Assembly (NCBI GenBank): GCA_014773175.1
Contig: VXCM01000962.1
Coordinates: forward strand, 62,001-126,000
Origin: Lucifuga dentata
Taxonomy: Eukaryota > Chordata > Actinopteri > Ophidiiformes > Bythitidae
Direction of reading: 5' to 3'
Length of the DNA: 64,000 nt
The translations under genes were made by a program, and so were the position numbers. Every line of letters begins with the position of its first letter. The stretch's first letter is position 1. The notes under the pieces were generated by a model. That model had not been told where the DNA came from and did not search any database. It was given only the letters and a program-made list of their open reading frames with translations. Of the stretch, positions 11,701 through 40,140 are shown one piece after another.

Positions 11701-12053
11701 TGAAGAGAACACAGAGCCACTGTGACAACCTGAATCTGAATTAGCACATTTAGTCTTCTAAATACAATACAGTCTTATGAATGGCTTTTTGTTTATCATT
11801 CAATCTGATGTCCCTCCTAAAGCTTCTTCACGTTGTTTTCTTTTAAAATGTGGCATTAATAAAATTTTGGAAGTGGGTCATGAAGAACCAGTCTAGCAAA
11901 ATCATATTGTTTGTCTTGTCAGTCTTTTCTAACCACGTCTGACCCTTAAAATAGAGGGACAACTTTCTCATGTTGATTCAGATGGGGATGTGGTTAAAGC
12001 CAGTACTATTTTTAATATTGTCTAACTTAAATTGATGTTTTCTTTCGTCACAG
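8739..12053. other. Divergent intergenic region between zinc-finger gene (-) and psd4 (+)
   Basis: CpG-richer sequence near 8460-8790 probably includes the zinc-finger promoter and 5' UTR. An A run broken by one N lies at 9026-9062. From 9100 to 9770 the DNA is AT-rich with nothing recognisable. The stretch 9776-10400 is more complex and ends in a donor-like GGGG|GTAAGT near 10403, a possible non-coding first exon of psd4. A T run lies at 11029-11053. No coding gene is supported. Confidence 0.4.
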
Positions 12054-12188
12054 ATCTGCACTGGAGGTTGTAACATGCTCCAGGAGTTCAAACCCATGTG
12101 ACCTTATGAAATGATCCACTTCATCATCATTTCACAGCTGGACAACATTAATAGCTGCATCTTCCACTAACACACAAGGAGGAGGCTC
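12054..12188 (+). other. psd4: Probable 5' UTR part of psd4 start exon
   Basis: A good acceptor (TTTCTTTCGTCACAG) ends at 12053 and the sequence then runs without an intron signal to the ATG at 12189. This suggests that upstream non-coding exon(s) exist. Confidence 0.5.
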
Positions 12189-21782
<9,594 letters not shown>

Positions 21783-22385
21783 AAGGTGTTTAATGTCTGG
21801 TCCGTGAGTATTTGTAGATTAGGTTTCTGCTGTGCACTGAAGTGCTGATGAACACAAAATAAGAATAAATCTTTCAGTGGTCAGAGAACACAAAAGTCAT
21901 ATTTGAATTCTGCCTTAGCAAGTCTGCAAATATACAAAGTGTAATTCTTTTGGAGTTACCTTATCTGCATTTTTTTTTCATTTGCACTTCTACAAAAAAA
22001 AAGGGACCCTTTACCATGAAATTGAGTTACTCAATATGTGGACTTCAGTTGCCTTGTCTTGTTTTGTTCACTTGCAGAAACTGGACAAATCTGCTTCCAT
22101 TTGATGTTTGGTGTACTTTGGTTAAAAATGTGCCTTTAGATTTTTAAACCACAAGAGGGTGCTGTACCACAGAGAATCACCTGAGCGACTCTAGGCGGAG
22201 AAGTTTAAACTTGTACTTTTTAAAAAGTCTAAATTGCACTTTTCTTCACTCCTAAAAAAAAGTATAAAAATGTTTTTTTCTATGATCATTCATTATGTTG
22301 ACATTACCATTCCAGTTATATTGTAAGGTTCATTTTAAAATGCTCTGTTTTTGTTTTGCAAATAAAACATTGCCTACAGATTGCC
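21783..22385 (+). other. psd4: Probable psd4 3' UTR with polyadenylation signals
   Basis: Two AATAAA signals follow the stop codon, at 21864-21869 and 22361-22366. The second is better placed for a full-length 3' UTR of about 600 bp. Confidence 0.5.
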
Positions 22386-22734
22386 AGCCAATCATTCTAG
22401 ATTGATCTAACACTTTTGATTTAATCACTTTTTAATTTAGTTGTTGTCTTTTCTTTTTTGTGTCACATTTAGATGGACTTCTTCCAAAAACAACAAATAA
22501 TAGTCCTTGTAATTATGACTTGTGAAGGATACAATAAATGACAGGTGTCAAAGACGTTTAATGATAAATTAAATTTCTCAAAAAACAAAAAAAATTCTTG
22601 AAATTTTAAATTCTCTCATTTGTGCCATTAAATCCATCCATGTCGAAAAGCGTTTGATCATTTAAGCTGTTAATAGCTAAATTTTGAATTTTTGTTGCTA
22701 GAGAAATAATCTGTTTAGGCATTTACACTTCTAG

Positions 22735-22748
22735 CCAGCAGGGGGCAG
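22735..22748 (+). promoter_or_regulatory. CTCF-consensus motif
   Basis: CCAGCAGGGGGCAG matches the vertebrate core consensus CCASYAGRKGGCRS at all 14 positions. It lies between psd4 and pax8. Single motif matches can also come from dispersed repeats, so occupancy is unproven. Confidence 0.45.
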
Positions 22749-24603
22749 TAGCACATTTATGAAGGTTGAGTTTCACTAATAGGTAATTTAACTCACCTGT
22801 TCAGCTAGCTTGTTATATCTGGATGGCAGGTGAACGGAAGCTAAATGCTAATGTGTGTAAATCAAACAACTGCATGACTGATTCAACAAATCAGGACTCT
22901 TATTCTGCCCCACAGCAAAACAAAATCACCTTTACCAGGTTAGTGATTTGTATGTCATCCATTCACGGTGAGAACTAGCTAGATGCTAAGCTAGATGCTA
23001 AACCAATTCGTTACAACATTCACCTCACTTATGAAACTAAATGTAGAAACTGTTTTTACTGTGAAATGAAAGTAGTGTGTATGTGGGTGTGTGTATGGGA
23101 GAGAGAGAGGGATCGCTCTTAGTGGCACGGGCCCCATTTTGTTCTCTTTCAGCCTGACGTGTTGAACAGTAGTCAGCCTGTGGTCAACAAAAAAGAACAG
23201 GATGTCAGGAATTAAGCAGCCCTTTACACACAAACACACATACACACGATAACACACATTCCTCTTTAAAGTCCAGTATTATCCACAGGAATGTGATTTT
23301 ACAATAGGTAAGGCAGTGAGGAGCACTGAAAGCAGACGGGGGTCACGCCATCCTGTCTGTGTGTCCACATGGGATGAAGACGGTGGACAAGAGGACATTT
23401 CAGAAGACCTGGAGTTCTTGTCTTCATGTTGTAGTCTTCTTCCTCCTTCCTGTGACTGATCAGCTGTGGAGATTGCTCGGTTGATATGATAATGCTCATC
23501 TTCTTGTACTCTGAATGGAAGCTGGCTCCATTCATTCACTGGAATAACAGCAGCTCATTAAGATAAAGTTACATCCTGTAGATTGGGGTGACTGATGGGC
23601 CACATGAGTGACGGGGGCCCCGGGCCATCACTAGCCCAGACGCCATCTCAGCTAACCTAAATGCTCCGGGATCTGTGACAAAGTCTTACAGCAGCTATTA
23701 GCGGCTCCTGTTCTTTTTTTTTTTTTTTTNTTTTTTTTTTTTTTTTCCAGCTGGAATGAAATGTCTACTCATGTATTTCTTATTGGTTCACAGCCATTTC
23801 TGCTCTTTTTTTCTTTTGTGCTGGCGTCACTGGAGAGCTCTCGACTAAAGCTCTTCTCACATGGCCTGTGGACCATGACATCAGTGATGGTGGCCTTGTT
23901 TTGGAGTGCCATCTCGCTCCTCCTCTCCAACAACAATGAGTGGCTGAAGCAGCAGGGGCTGCATTAGCTGCTGCATTAGCCGCTGGGTTCAGAGTTCATG
24001 CTTCCCAAGGAATTGGCCTGTTTTTGTTCCATCTGCGCCACTCCATTCTGAGGCCCGAGAGCTTTGTGAGACTCAGTCAGGCCTGGTTGGGTAATTAAAA
24101 AGGGGGTTGTGATCATTAGGGGTTTGTGTGAAGTTTGTTTTTTTTTACTTCCACCCAGCATCCGCTTCTTCATTTTTTTTTTTACTTTCTCGTCTTCTCT
24201 ACATCTGCTGTAGCTCTGAAAAAAGATCAATAAATAGAAACTGCAGCACATTCACATTCATGTGCCTCCTGACACGCATTCTCCATCTGCTGCCGACGCC
24301 TCGCACGCTCTACTTGTTACTTTTGATCTCTTATCTGCACACTTGATTTCTCCCTCTCTGTCTATACAAAAAGCTTTTTTTTTCCTCTCCCCCGGTTTCC
24401 TCCCACTCCTCTGTTTCTGTCTCTCCGTCCTCTGTCAGCAGCTTTGCTCTTGACTGCTGCTGTTGTGATGTGGCTTTCTCTGTCCAGGGCCCTTGAAATC
24501 TCTCTGCGCTCTTTTCAGGAGTTTTGTTATCCACTCAGACTCCTTTCCTCCTCTTCCACAGAGACACTGATTCTACTCTCTCACACACACTCTCTTGCTC
24601 TTA

Positions 24604-24915
24604 AAGGAACATACCAGTGATTTTTGCGTGTTTGAGCCCACATTACGTTACTGCCGAGCATATTCCAAAACATATTACCGTAGCAAAAAATGTTAGAAAT
24701 ATTTTTTTAACCTTCCAATCTGGCTGTCATTGATATCAGTTCATTCCGGCAGCAGTCCGCTATAAAAATCAACTTGTAGAGACTTGAGATAGGTAATCCA
24801 TCATAGTAAATTGTAAATGTATTCAATTTTTTTTTGTCAAAGTTATTTTATTTAACTGGTCAAATGAGGAGATACATAGAAGAAAATGTATTTCTTCGCC
24901 AGGGAATATACTCTA
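24604..24915. mobile_element. MITE copy 3, truncated, opposite internal orientation
   Basis: It starts after TA with AAGGAACATACCAGTGA and GTTTGAGCCCA, matching the terminal repeat of copy 2. The interior is the reverse complement of copies 1 and 2: ACCTTCCAATCTGGCTG, then AGGTAATCCATCATAG, then TATTTCTTCGCCAGGGAATAT. Homology fades near 24915 and no closing inverted repeat is visible, so the far end is lost. Confidence 0.65.
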
Positions 24916-26262
24916 TATAATAAGAATATACTCTAATATACTAAAATCTTAATTCTAATTAGAATTAAAATAAAAATGACCATTTCCATGTATTTTCGCA
25001 CCTGTCATTTGCAAAACTAATACTGGCACTGCAAAGAACCAAACAAAGGGAAGATATTGGTTTCCATATCACTTTTAACTACACATATTACTGTTGCTTT
25101 AACCATGGCCAGACCTCAAACCCAGACATTTTCATTTTATTTGCCTATCAGACCCAGTCCAAACATGAATAATTCTTTAGATTTTGCAGCCGTCCCTTAA
25201 TACCCTACACAAAAGTCAGCTTTTACACCAAAGGAGCCTCTCGTTGAAAGAGTTAAGACAAGTGCCTTGCTTAAGGGCATTTCAATGCATGACCTCTCTT
25301 TGCCCTCTCCCCTTCCAAACACTCCTGACTCTGACAACACTCCTCAGGCTGAGACTCGGTGGCTTTCAAGATTCAGGACTCACGGACAAACATAAAGACA
25401 CTGGACAGGAGCTTTAAGGCAGCGCGACGCAGGTTAATGCAATGCAGAACCTATTAGACTGAGCAGAACAAGAATGTTTGTGAACTAATCTCTTCCATCT
25501 TATCTGTTCAATCGTAAAACACGCTTTGAACTTCTATAGGAGTTTAAACCGCTTCCAACGACTGAAGCTGAATCAAGTTCATAATCTAAGTGTATTTGCA
25601 TGTATTCTGTAATCTTTAATCTGCAGTTTGTCATTCGGGAATAAACCAGTAGAGAAGTTTACGTGATGGTGAATAACCTGTTTGTCAGCTGTGTTTGACT
25701 CCTTGGCCTCCACAGGTCAACCCTCTCCCTCAGGGCACTACCTGATACCTGGCAGATTTTATCCACGGTGGTGTATATATAGTGTTGAATGTGTGTGTGT
25801 GTGTGTGTGTGTGTTGTGTGCTTTGAAAGGTGCGTTTTTCTTGATGACTCCCAGTCAATAGTAGCTTCCTGCCTTGAGGGCCCGTGTGTTGTTTAATAGG
25901 CCGGTGTGACACAGGGCACCTGTGTTCCTTCGTGTTCCTACACAGACACACTCTCTGTTTGACCACTTTGCTCTGTTTGACTGGCACATTTGTTCCAGCT
26001 CCATTATGGTTAAAGGTGGAGAGATTAGATAGCTTCTTGAAATACGAGGACGGTGTTGTCATTTGAAGTCCACTCAGGTATTCCAGGAGGAAAACTCTGA
26101 CTGATGGCAGGATGAGGATCTCAGTGTGAGGGACCTGCAGAAAGGAGGAGGTGCTTCTGTGTAAAAAAAAAAAAAGGCCAAATGTGTTCAGAATAATCAC
26201 CCTTGCTTTGTCATAAACCGTTATTACAGAAGGTGTTGGATTCATTCCTACAATATGGGTTA

Positions 26263-27127
26263 AAGGACCATACCAGCGATTGTGCATGTTTGAGCCCAAT
26301 ATATTTGCATTCGTTTTGAATTTATAAAGATTTTTCATTACAAATAACAATATCATCTTAACAATTTGAGTGAAAAGTTGAATCTTTGAAAAATGTACTT
26401 GAATTTCACAGTATCTTAGTATTTGATACAGCATGCACTCAAGCTGGCATGGACTCTTCAAATTTGTGCAAAATCTGATGAGCCAAGTTATCCCAGCATG
26501 ACTTGACAATGTTCCAGAGAACTTCTTGCGATGTCAGACTTCCTGATTATTTCCACATTTACATGGAAAACATCACAGATTTTCGATGTGGTCTCAGACT
26601 TTTGGACCCCACTGTATGNTCCACATTTACATGGAAAACATCACAGATTTTCGATGTGGTCTCAGACTTTTGGACCCCACTGTATGCAACATTATTGACT
26701 TTCTAAAACATACCGTATTTTACTTTTGCTGTTATTTTTCAAATCCCATAATCTTTCAAAATCAAATGTTCCTTCTCGGTAAACCGCCTTCTCCTGGGAC
26801 TATATTCCCTGGCGGAGACATACATTGTCTTCTGTGCAGCTCCATGTTGGATTAGTTAAGTAAAATTACTTGAACAAAAAAACCCCAAAAAACCTAACAA
26901 ACATTGTTTTCACTGTGATGGATTATGGTCGCATGTTTCAAGCTTTTATAAGTTGATTTTAAAGACGTACTGGAATGAAGCCAATGGCAGCCTGGAAGGT
27001 AGGGGAAAAAACAATCAAATTTACTGCTAAAAAGTAGTGTATTTTGGGAAATGGTTGTCTGTAACATAACGTGTATGTGAATTGTATATATTGGGCTCAA
27101 ACGTGCACAATCACCGGTATGGTCCTT
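26263..27127. mobile_element. MITE copy 2 with 43-bp terminal inverted repeats
   Basis: The left end starts AAGGACCATACCAGCGATT and the right end is the complement ending AATCACCGGTATGGTCCTT. The repeats extend about 43 bp, through GTTTGAGCCCAATATAT, with only about three mismatches. TA flanks both sides (26261-26262 and 27128-27129). The middle part carries sequence not found in copy 1, including a Tc1-type terminal repeat, so a second element is nested here. The length includes an assembly duplication of 68 bp around the N at 26619. Confidence 0.78.
26552..26686. repeat. Nested Tc1-type terminal sequence, duplicated across an N
   Basis: GGTCTCAGACTTTTGGACCC followed by CCACTGTATG resembles the terminal repeat of a common fish Tc1/mariner family. 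A 67-bp unit occurs at 26552-26618 and, exactly, at 26620-26686, on either side of a single N. The doubling is most simply an assembly join, not biology. Confidence 0.6.
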
Positions 27128-28609
27128 TATGTGCTCTTTTCCTGAACCACAAAAACCCTGAACTAGAGGCAGACATGGGAGCCTCAGCATTCACAATGTA
27201 AAACAGCAGCGTGCTCTGTGACTCATATTGGACAACTTCTGTCAACCCTCACAAGACGTATTTGCAGGGATGAATTGGTCAGCCAGCGTCTCAGATGAGA
27301 TAAGTCCAGAACTTTCCAGATGACTGATGCAGGACAACTCTGACCCATCATTCCACACACTCCTCTGCTGCCTTTTTGGCAGCAGTTTCTCCAGGGGCCC
27401 TGTTCTGTCTCTGAGTCTGTCCCCATAGTGGTAATAGGACACATGTCCTGAGAGGAACAATGTTAGTATGCCTCTGTTAAATGTAACTTCCCGCCCCCCC
27501 GTCCTGCCATCTTTGTCTGCCCTCAGCTGTTCCGGCCCGATGCCTGTATTGTGCTGTCAGACTCGTTACAAGAAGCACTGTGGTCCAGAACTTCATCACT
27601 GATGGGCCCACAGAGAAAGAGAGAGAATGTTTGTAGCTGTATAATTTTTTTTTTTTTTTTTTTTTTTTACTGCTTTGGCAGTGAGAATGTTAATGTTTAA
27701 CATTTGCTTCCATTATTTCTCTGGCCAACCATCAGCTGTTGGGATTTTGAAATTCTGAGTACAATGGATTGCCTCGTCTACTTGAAAGCTCCTCTGTGGA
27801 CGAGTACGTATGAATGTATATGGATGTGTGTTTCTGCATGCCTGAATAGAGAAGTAGGAGAAAAATGAGGGTCCATCCGTTGGGGGGCTGTCTGGAGTGG
27901 GTCAGTCCACTTACACACTAGTGGAATGTATAGTTATTGTTTAAAGTTTACAGGGCAGTGTGTTCAGTAGTGCGGCGAAGAGAGAGGGCGTTTGCAAAGA
28001 AAGGTGCAAAGATCTGAGTCAGGAAAATGGAATGCAAGGAGTAAGAAGTGATTTTCTTACAAGTCAGACAACAGCCTTCATTGATTTAAGGATTATTTAA
28101 GTTTGAGGGTCTCTTTAATAATAATTAAGCTTTGAACATTAAGGAAATTGTGGGCAGAAAATGAATGTAGAGGATACAGCGGCCTAATGACAGGAAATAG
28201 CTGAGAAAAAAGAGAAAGAAAAGAATAAAGTAATGAGTGAAGAAAGAAAGACAAAGATTGAGTAAAAAGAAAGAAAAAGAAAAAATGAAGTAACAGAAGG
28301 AGACAAAAAAAGAATGTCTGTGTGTGTGGGGGGGGGGANAAAAAAAAAAAAAAACTAATTAAAACAACCAAAGAAAAAAGAAAAAAAATTGAATAATTAT
28401 ACATATCTATATGATTGGATCAAAAAGACAAATTGTTTGAATTTTAACCTCTGTTTAAGTATTCTACAAATTTTGCTGTATATAGCCATTTATACATATA
28501 CCTTTAAACACGTGTTACATCAGAAAATAACGCGTAATATATGTATGATAATAAACTGTATTTTCTTTGCCATATATACCAACTTTTCCTACACTATCTG
28601 CAGTGTGTG

Positions 28610-28745
28610 AAGCCTGAGCACGAGCCTGCCGCGCGGTTTCACGTGCTGCCAGTTTCGGTCAGCGAGCGCGCGGCCTCCACGTCACGCGGTGGCACCAGGT
28701 GGGCCGCGGCACCGCCGAACCGTGGCCTCGTTAACGCGCCGTAAT
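28610..28745. promoter_or_regulatory. Short isolated CpG-rich block
   Basis: This roughly 135-bp block is GC-rich with many CpG (GCCGCGCGG, GAGCGCGCGGCC, CACGCGGTGG, TTAACGCGCCG) inside strongly AT-rich DNA. It lies about 1.1 kb beyond the pax8 stop codon, between two convergent gene ends. It could be a CpG island for an unannotated transcript or a regulatory element. No credible coding exon is seen. Confidence 0.5.
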
Positions 28746-29884
28746 AATGAGGCCGCAAAGAGGAGCGAAATAATTGCAAATAAAACTACATGATGCAGAA
28801 AATAAAAGAAGAAATTAAACAGATGCGCGTGTTTTCAGGATCATTGCTTTCGTCCTCTTAAACTGCTGAGCTGCAAAAAATATATGCAACATTTTACTTT
28901 TATGCGGCTTAATAATAATAATAATAATATAATAATAATATGCAGCCTTAAAAAGACAACAGTGAACCATTACTAAATGTGTCATGCTTTAATTAAAATA
29001 ATTTTTTAGAAATTCATTATTTACATCTGCAATAATATTAATAATGGTATAAGAAAAAATAGTCACAGTTCTTACCAAACATCAGAACATCAGCATGACA
29101 ACAAACCTAATCCATCTGAAGCAAAACAATAGTAATTCAAGCTTTGTTGTTTACAGTCCAATCACCGCCCCATCCCTCATTCAAAATTGCATCACTTCCC
29201 TATAAGCAGTTCATCATTTACAATATATACATATTGCTAGACGGATATATAAATTGTCTTTGAGGGACATGTGGGCATTTTTGCTGTAATTGTGATTTGA
29301 TGTGACAGCCTTCAGTCAGACATTCTACATTCTCTACATGGAAAACTCATAAAATCTGAAGCCATACAATGAAAACGATACACAAAATTAATTTGTAGGC
29401 AGGCATAGATCACAAAAAGATTACTTTGTGATGCTATGGGCAGAATTAGCAATTTAAAAAAAAAAGCGTTGTAAACAAAAGCAGGCATAGTTCAGTATAA
29501 AGAAGTTGCATATTCACTGGTGCAGTGGTTTCAAGTTACAGATGTGCCAGAAATAAACTCTTTGGCCAAAACAGTGATGCAGATGTGGAGAAGTCAGGCT
29601 GTGTGTGTGTGTATGTGTGTAAATGGTCTCTGGTGGAGTTCATTGTCAGCATGTGTAAATGTGCATGAGTCAGTGCCGCCAGTCATGACAAATAAATAAC
29701 ATGTAGCAGGTGTGGTGGGAAAAGATGGAAAAACAGGTTGCTGGTTCATCAGCATCACATCCAGGTTTGACTTGAACTTCTTGGTCTATGATCAGACGTG
29801 ACAGCTGATATGCCTCGTCTCCTGGTTCTGGTCCTGTCAGGTCCCTCAGCAGTCCTTCTCTCCATCTCCGTCCACGCAGCGGGA
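28746..29884 (-). other. pax8: Probable pax8 3' UTR and downstream flank
   Basis: AT-rich sequence follows the pax8 stop codon on the minus strand and includes an ATA/ATT triplet repeat near 28911-28940. I did not find a well-placed AATAAA, so the transcript end is undefined. Confidence 0.35.
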
Positions 29885-37231
<7,347 letters not shown>

Positions 37232-39779
37232 ATCCCTGAGGTTTTGGTCCACAGTCCACCAGTGGAATGTGACAGTCTCCTCCACCTTGTCCCAGTTAAA
37301 GTGTTTTTACTCCACGTCCTGCTTCGCCTGTCATGAGTGTGTTCCTGAAACACTGCAGGAGAAGGTCGCTCTATGAAAATGGCTGTTTTTGTGATATATT
37401 GATGTGATTTACGATGCTGCATGTGTTGGATGGAGAGATAAAGATGTTTGTGGGACATTTAACTTTAAACTAGGCCAGCGTGTCTGTATGTAACCGGACA
37501 GACTGTAAGGAAAGTAAACTGCATTTGATATATTCTGCACTGTAATCTGTGCACATATTGTTTGATTTGCTTGGGTAAAAATTATACAATTTAGTTGTCA
37601 GTGTTTGCAGCTTCTGATCAGGATGAAAATCCCTTTATCGTTTCTTTCTGCCCAGCTGACAATTTCTGTTATACAGAAAATTTATCTTCATCAGCTCCTT
37701 TAAAATCAGTTAATTAAGACTGACTGGTCTCATTAATCAATTTCCACTTATCATGCATTTATTTTAGCCCTTGAGCAGCAAAATTAAGTCGTAATATCGA
37801 CCCTGAGGTGAAGTAGTTTTAGTGTAAATGAAGAGTCATTTCACTGTTCATTGTTAAACATTTCTGATCTATTCTATTTTAGTACAAACTGAAGGTGAAA
37901 AACCTGAATGTGCAAGTTAAATATAAAGCAATGTGAGAAAAAATCCACTTCAAAGCACCATGTCAACATAAATTAAAATAAATTAAATGAATGTTTTGCT
38001 CCATCTCTGATTTCTTGAATAAAAAGAATACAAGATGAAAAAGGATCACGAAATTAAGATGTGTGACAAATTATAAAGATTTAAACTCAAACTAAAGTCT
38101 GTTGTGAGGTAAATGCAATAAGTTTTGTGTGAAAGGAGAGCTGCCAGCAACATAATTAAAGCAGCCAAACAGATTTTATGTCAAGGATAATTATATTTAC
38201 TGATGGGACACAAGCTGCAAAACAAAGACATATGGAAAAACTTTTATTATTTGGTACTAATTCATATTAAATAATCTTTTCTATAATATATGAGGTTTTG
38301 TGGAAATAAAAAATAGAAATATGCATATAATTAGATTGCACTTTAAAAGTGATTTATCATGACTTGTGGCACTATAACTATAGATAAAATACTTTAACAA
38401 GACAAGTTAGAATTAAATAAATCTTATGGTCATAGCATTTTCTCAGCTCTCTTAATTTAACTGACTTTTGTCATCTTTAATTATTTGGAATCATTATTTT
38501 ATTGTCCAAACATTTGAAAACGTGATGTAATGATGTAAATTAAAAAGTAATTTCAACTTTTTGGTAAGTATTATTTCTTGTCATGACTGATATTTCTTAA
38601 GTTCCAATTTCTGACTATATTTAATATATTTAGTTCACATTTTAAGAGCTTGGCTGTAAATAACTGAATTGCAAGAAATTAGATTATTATTTTTTTTTAA
38701 TTACGTACTTTTAAATGTTAGATTGTTGTGAGTCATTTTGTTTGGCTGAAATCCCAGATATATAATTTTATATGTTATATATATCTACTGTAAAAAAAAA
38801 GTCTAGATATATTTATATCTATAGACATCTAAAGATTTTTACAATTTCTCTGATTTTAACATGTTTGTGCTGCTAAGTAAAACAATTATACTGCACCTAT
38901 GAGTATATAGTTACTTTGTTTTAAAATAGTTATTATGACTATTAATTTCATTTACAGGTTACAATGAAAATATTTGTTAATAGCTAATTAATTCCTGCAT
39001 GATTGAGATCACAGGACGTGCAGCAGTTCACTCATCATTCTGAAGACATTTTCAAGTTAACTGCAAAATTCTTAATAAGAGTCCTGATTTGTTGCTATAA
39101 GCGTTGGGTTTTATTACACCTGTGAATTTAACACATGAAGCCTAATGTTTGGCTGCAAAACTTATAGAATTGCTTAAAGGTCACAGTAAACATTCACACT
39201 TTCTTTGTGGTAATAGACGTAATTTTTGTCCTATATTTCAACTTACCTTATTTGTTTTACAGCATGTAACAAAAATGAGTAGAAACTTTTGAAAAATAAA
39301 TCCAAACTGGGACCAAATCTAGTGAATATTTATATTTTAGAACGTGAGGAGCTACAATAGGCAAAATGTGTTGTATAAAATAGCTTTTCATTTTGATTAT
39401 TAATCAGCAACTTCAGCTTCATTCTTTTAAATTCACACTAGTGTATTAATGATTGTTCTGCTCCTTTTCTGCACTGAGCGGATAGCAGGTGAATGTTGTC
39501 TGACTATTCCTGTTCTTTAAACTCTCCATTCATCTGGGCCGCAATCATTATTGATCATACTTCATATTTCATCGCAAACTTGCATTAATTCCATGCAGAT
39601 AGAATCTCATTCATATTTTCCACCTCGCTGTATTATCATAAATGCCCTATTATTGCCATTTATATCTGCATGCATCAGTTCTTTGCATTTTCCTTTCACG
39701 CTGATAATATCGACCCTTACCTTTTCCAAGATGAAGATAAAAAAGATAAACGCTCCCAGCTGATTTTCTGATAGTATCC

Positions 39780-40140
39780 AGATTGCGGTGTGTGTGTCTG
39801 TGTGTGAGTGTGTGTATCAGGGGGTCCGGGCTGTACGGGAGGAGACGGGCTGCGTGTTTTGTCGCCACAGAAAAGCAGGAGATCTGTGCGCGTGTGCTGC
39901 TCCAGGTTTTATCCAACCGGGGCAGCGCAGGGGACGGAGCCCTGCAGCCATTGGAGGGAGGCGGCAGGGAAAGTTAAAGAGGGCGTGGCTTTATTGAAAA
40001 GAGGGTGTCACCCATCCCGAACACCCCCAACGCACACGCACACACATTCCCAAAAAAAGACAAAAAAAAAAGCATGATGATTGACCCTGTGTTTTGATGG
40101 CATTACCCACGCTGACTGTACGGGACGCGCGTGTGACTCC
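39780..40140 (-). promoter_or_regulatory. pax8: CpG-rich block upstream of pax8, candidate promoter
   Basis: CpG and GC content rise here (for example CGGGAGGAGACGGG, GGGGCAGCGCAGGGGACGG, GGACGCGCGTGTG) against AT-rich surroundings. It lies 2.5-2.9 kb upstream of the pax8 start exon, which itself is in ordinary AT-rich DNA. A promoter with a non-coding first exon would fit the known PAX8 layout. No splice donor was pinned down here, so this is inference. Confidence 0.45.

Larger units (their letters stand above)
22386..28600. other. Intergenic region between psd4 and pax8 3' ends
   Basis: No protein-coding gene is supported. Contents are a CTCF-type motif at 22735-22748, a T run with N at 23714-23746, two MITE copies (24604-24915 and 26263-27127), a TG repeat at 25792-25814, a T run at 27645-27668, and purine-rich low-complexity DNA at 28200-28390 with an N at 28339. 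The stretch 23590-24110 is unusually complex and free of repeats, and could be a regulatory element. Confidence 0.45.

Noticed and set aside
39783..40077. Overlapping plus-strand frames in the CpG-rich block
   Set aside because: They start in a TG repeat, contain no domain, and reflect low stop-codon frequency in GC-rich DNA.
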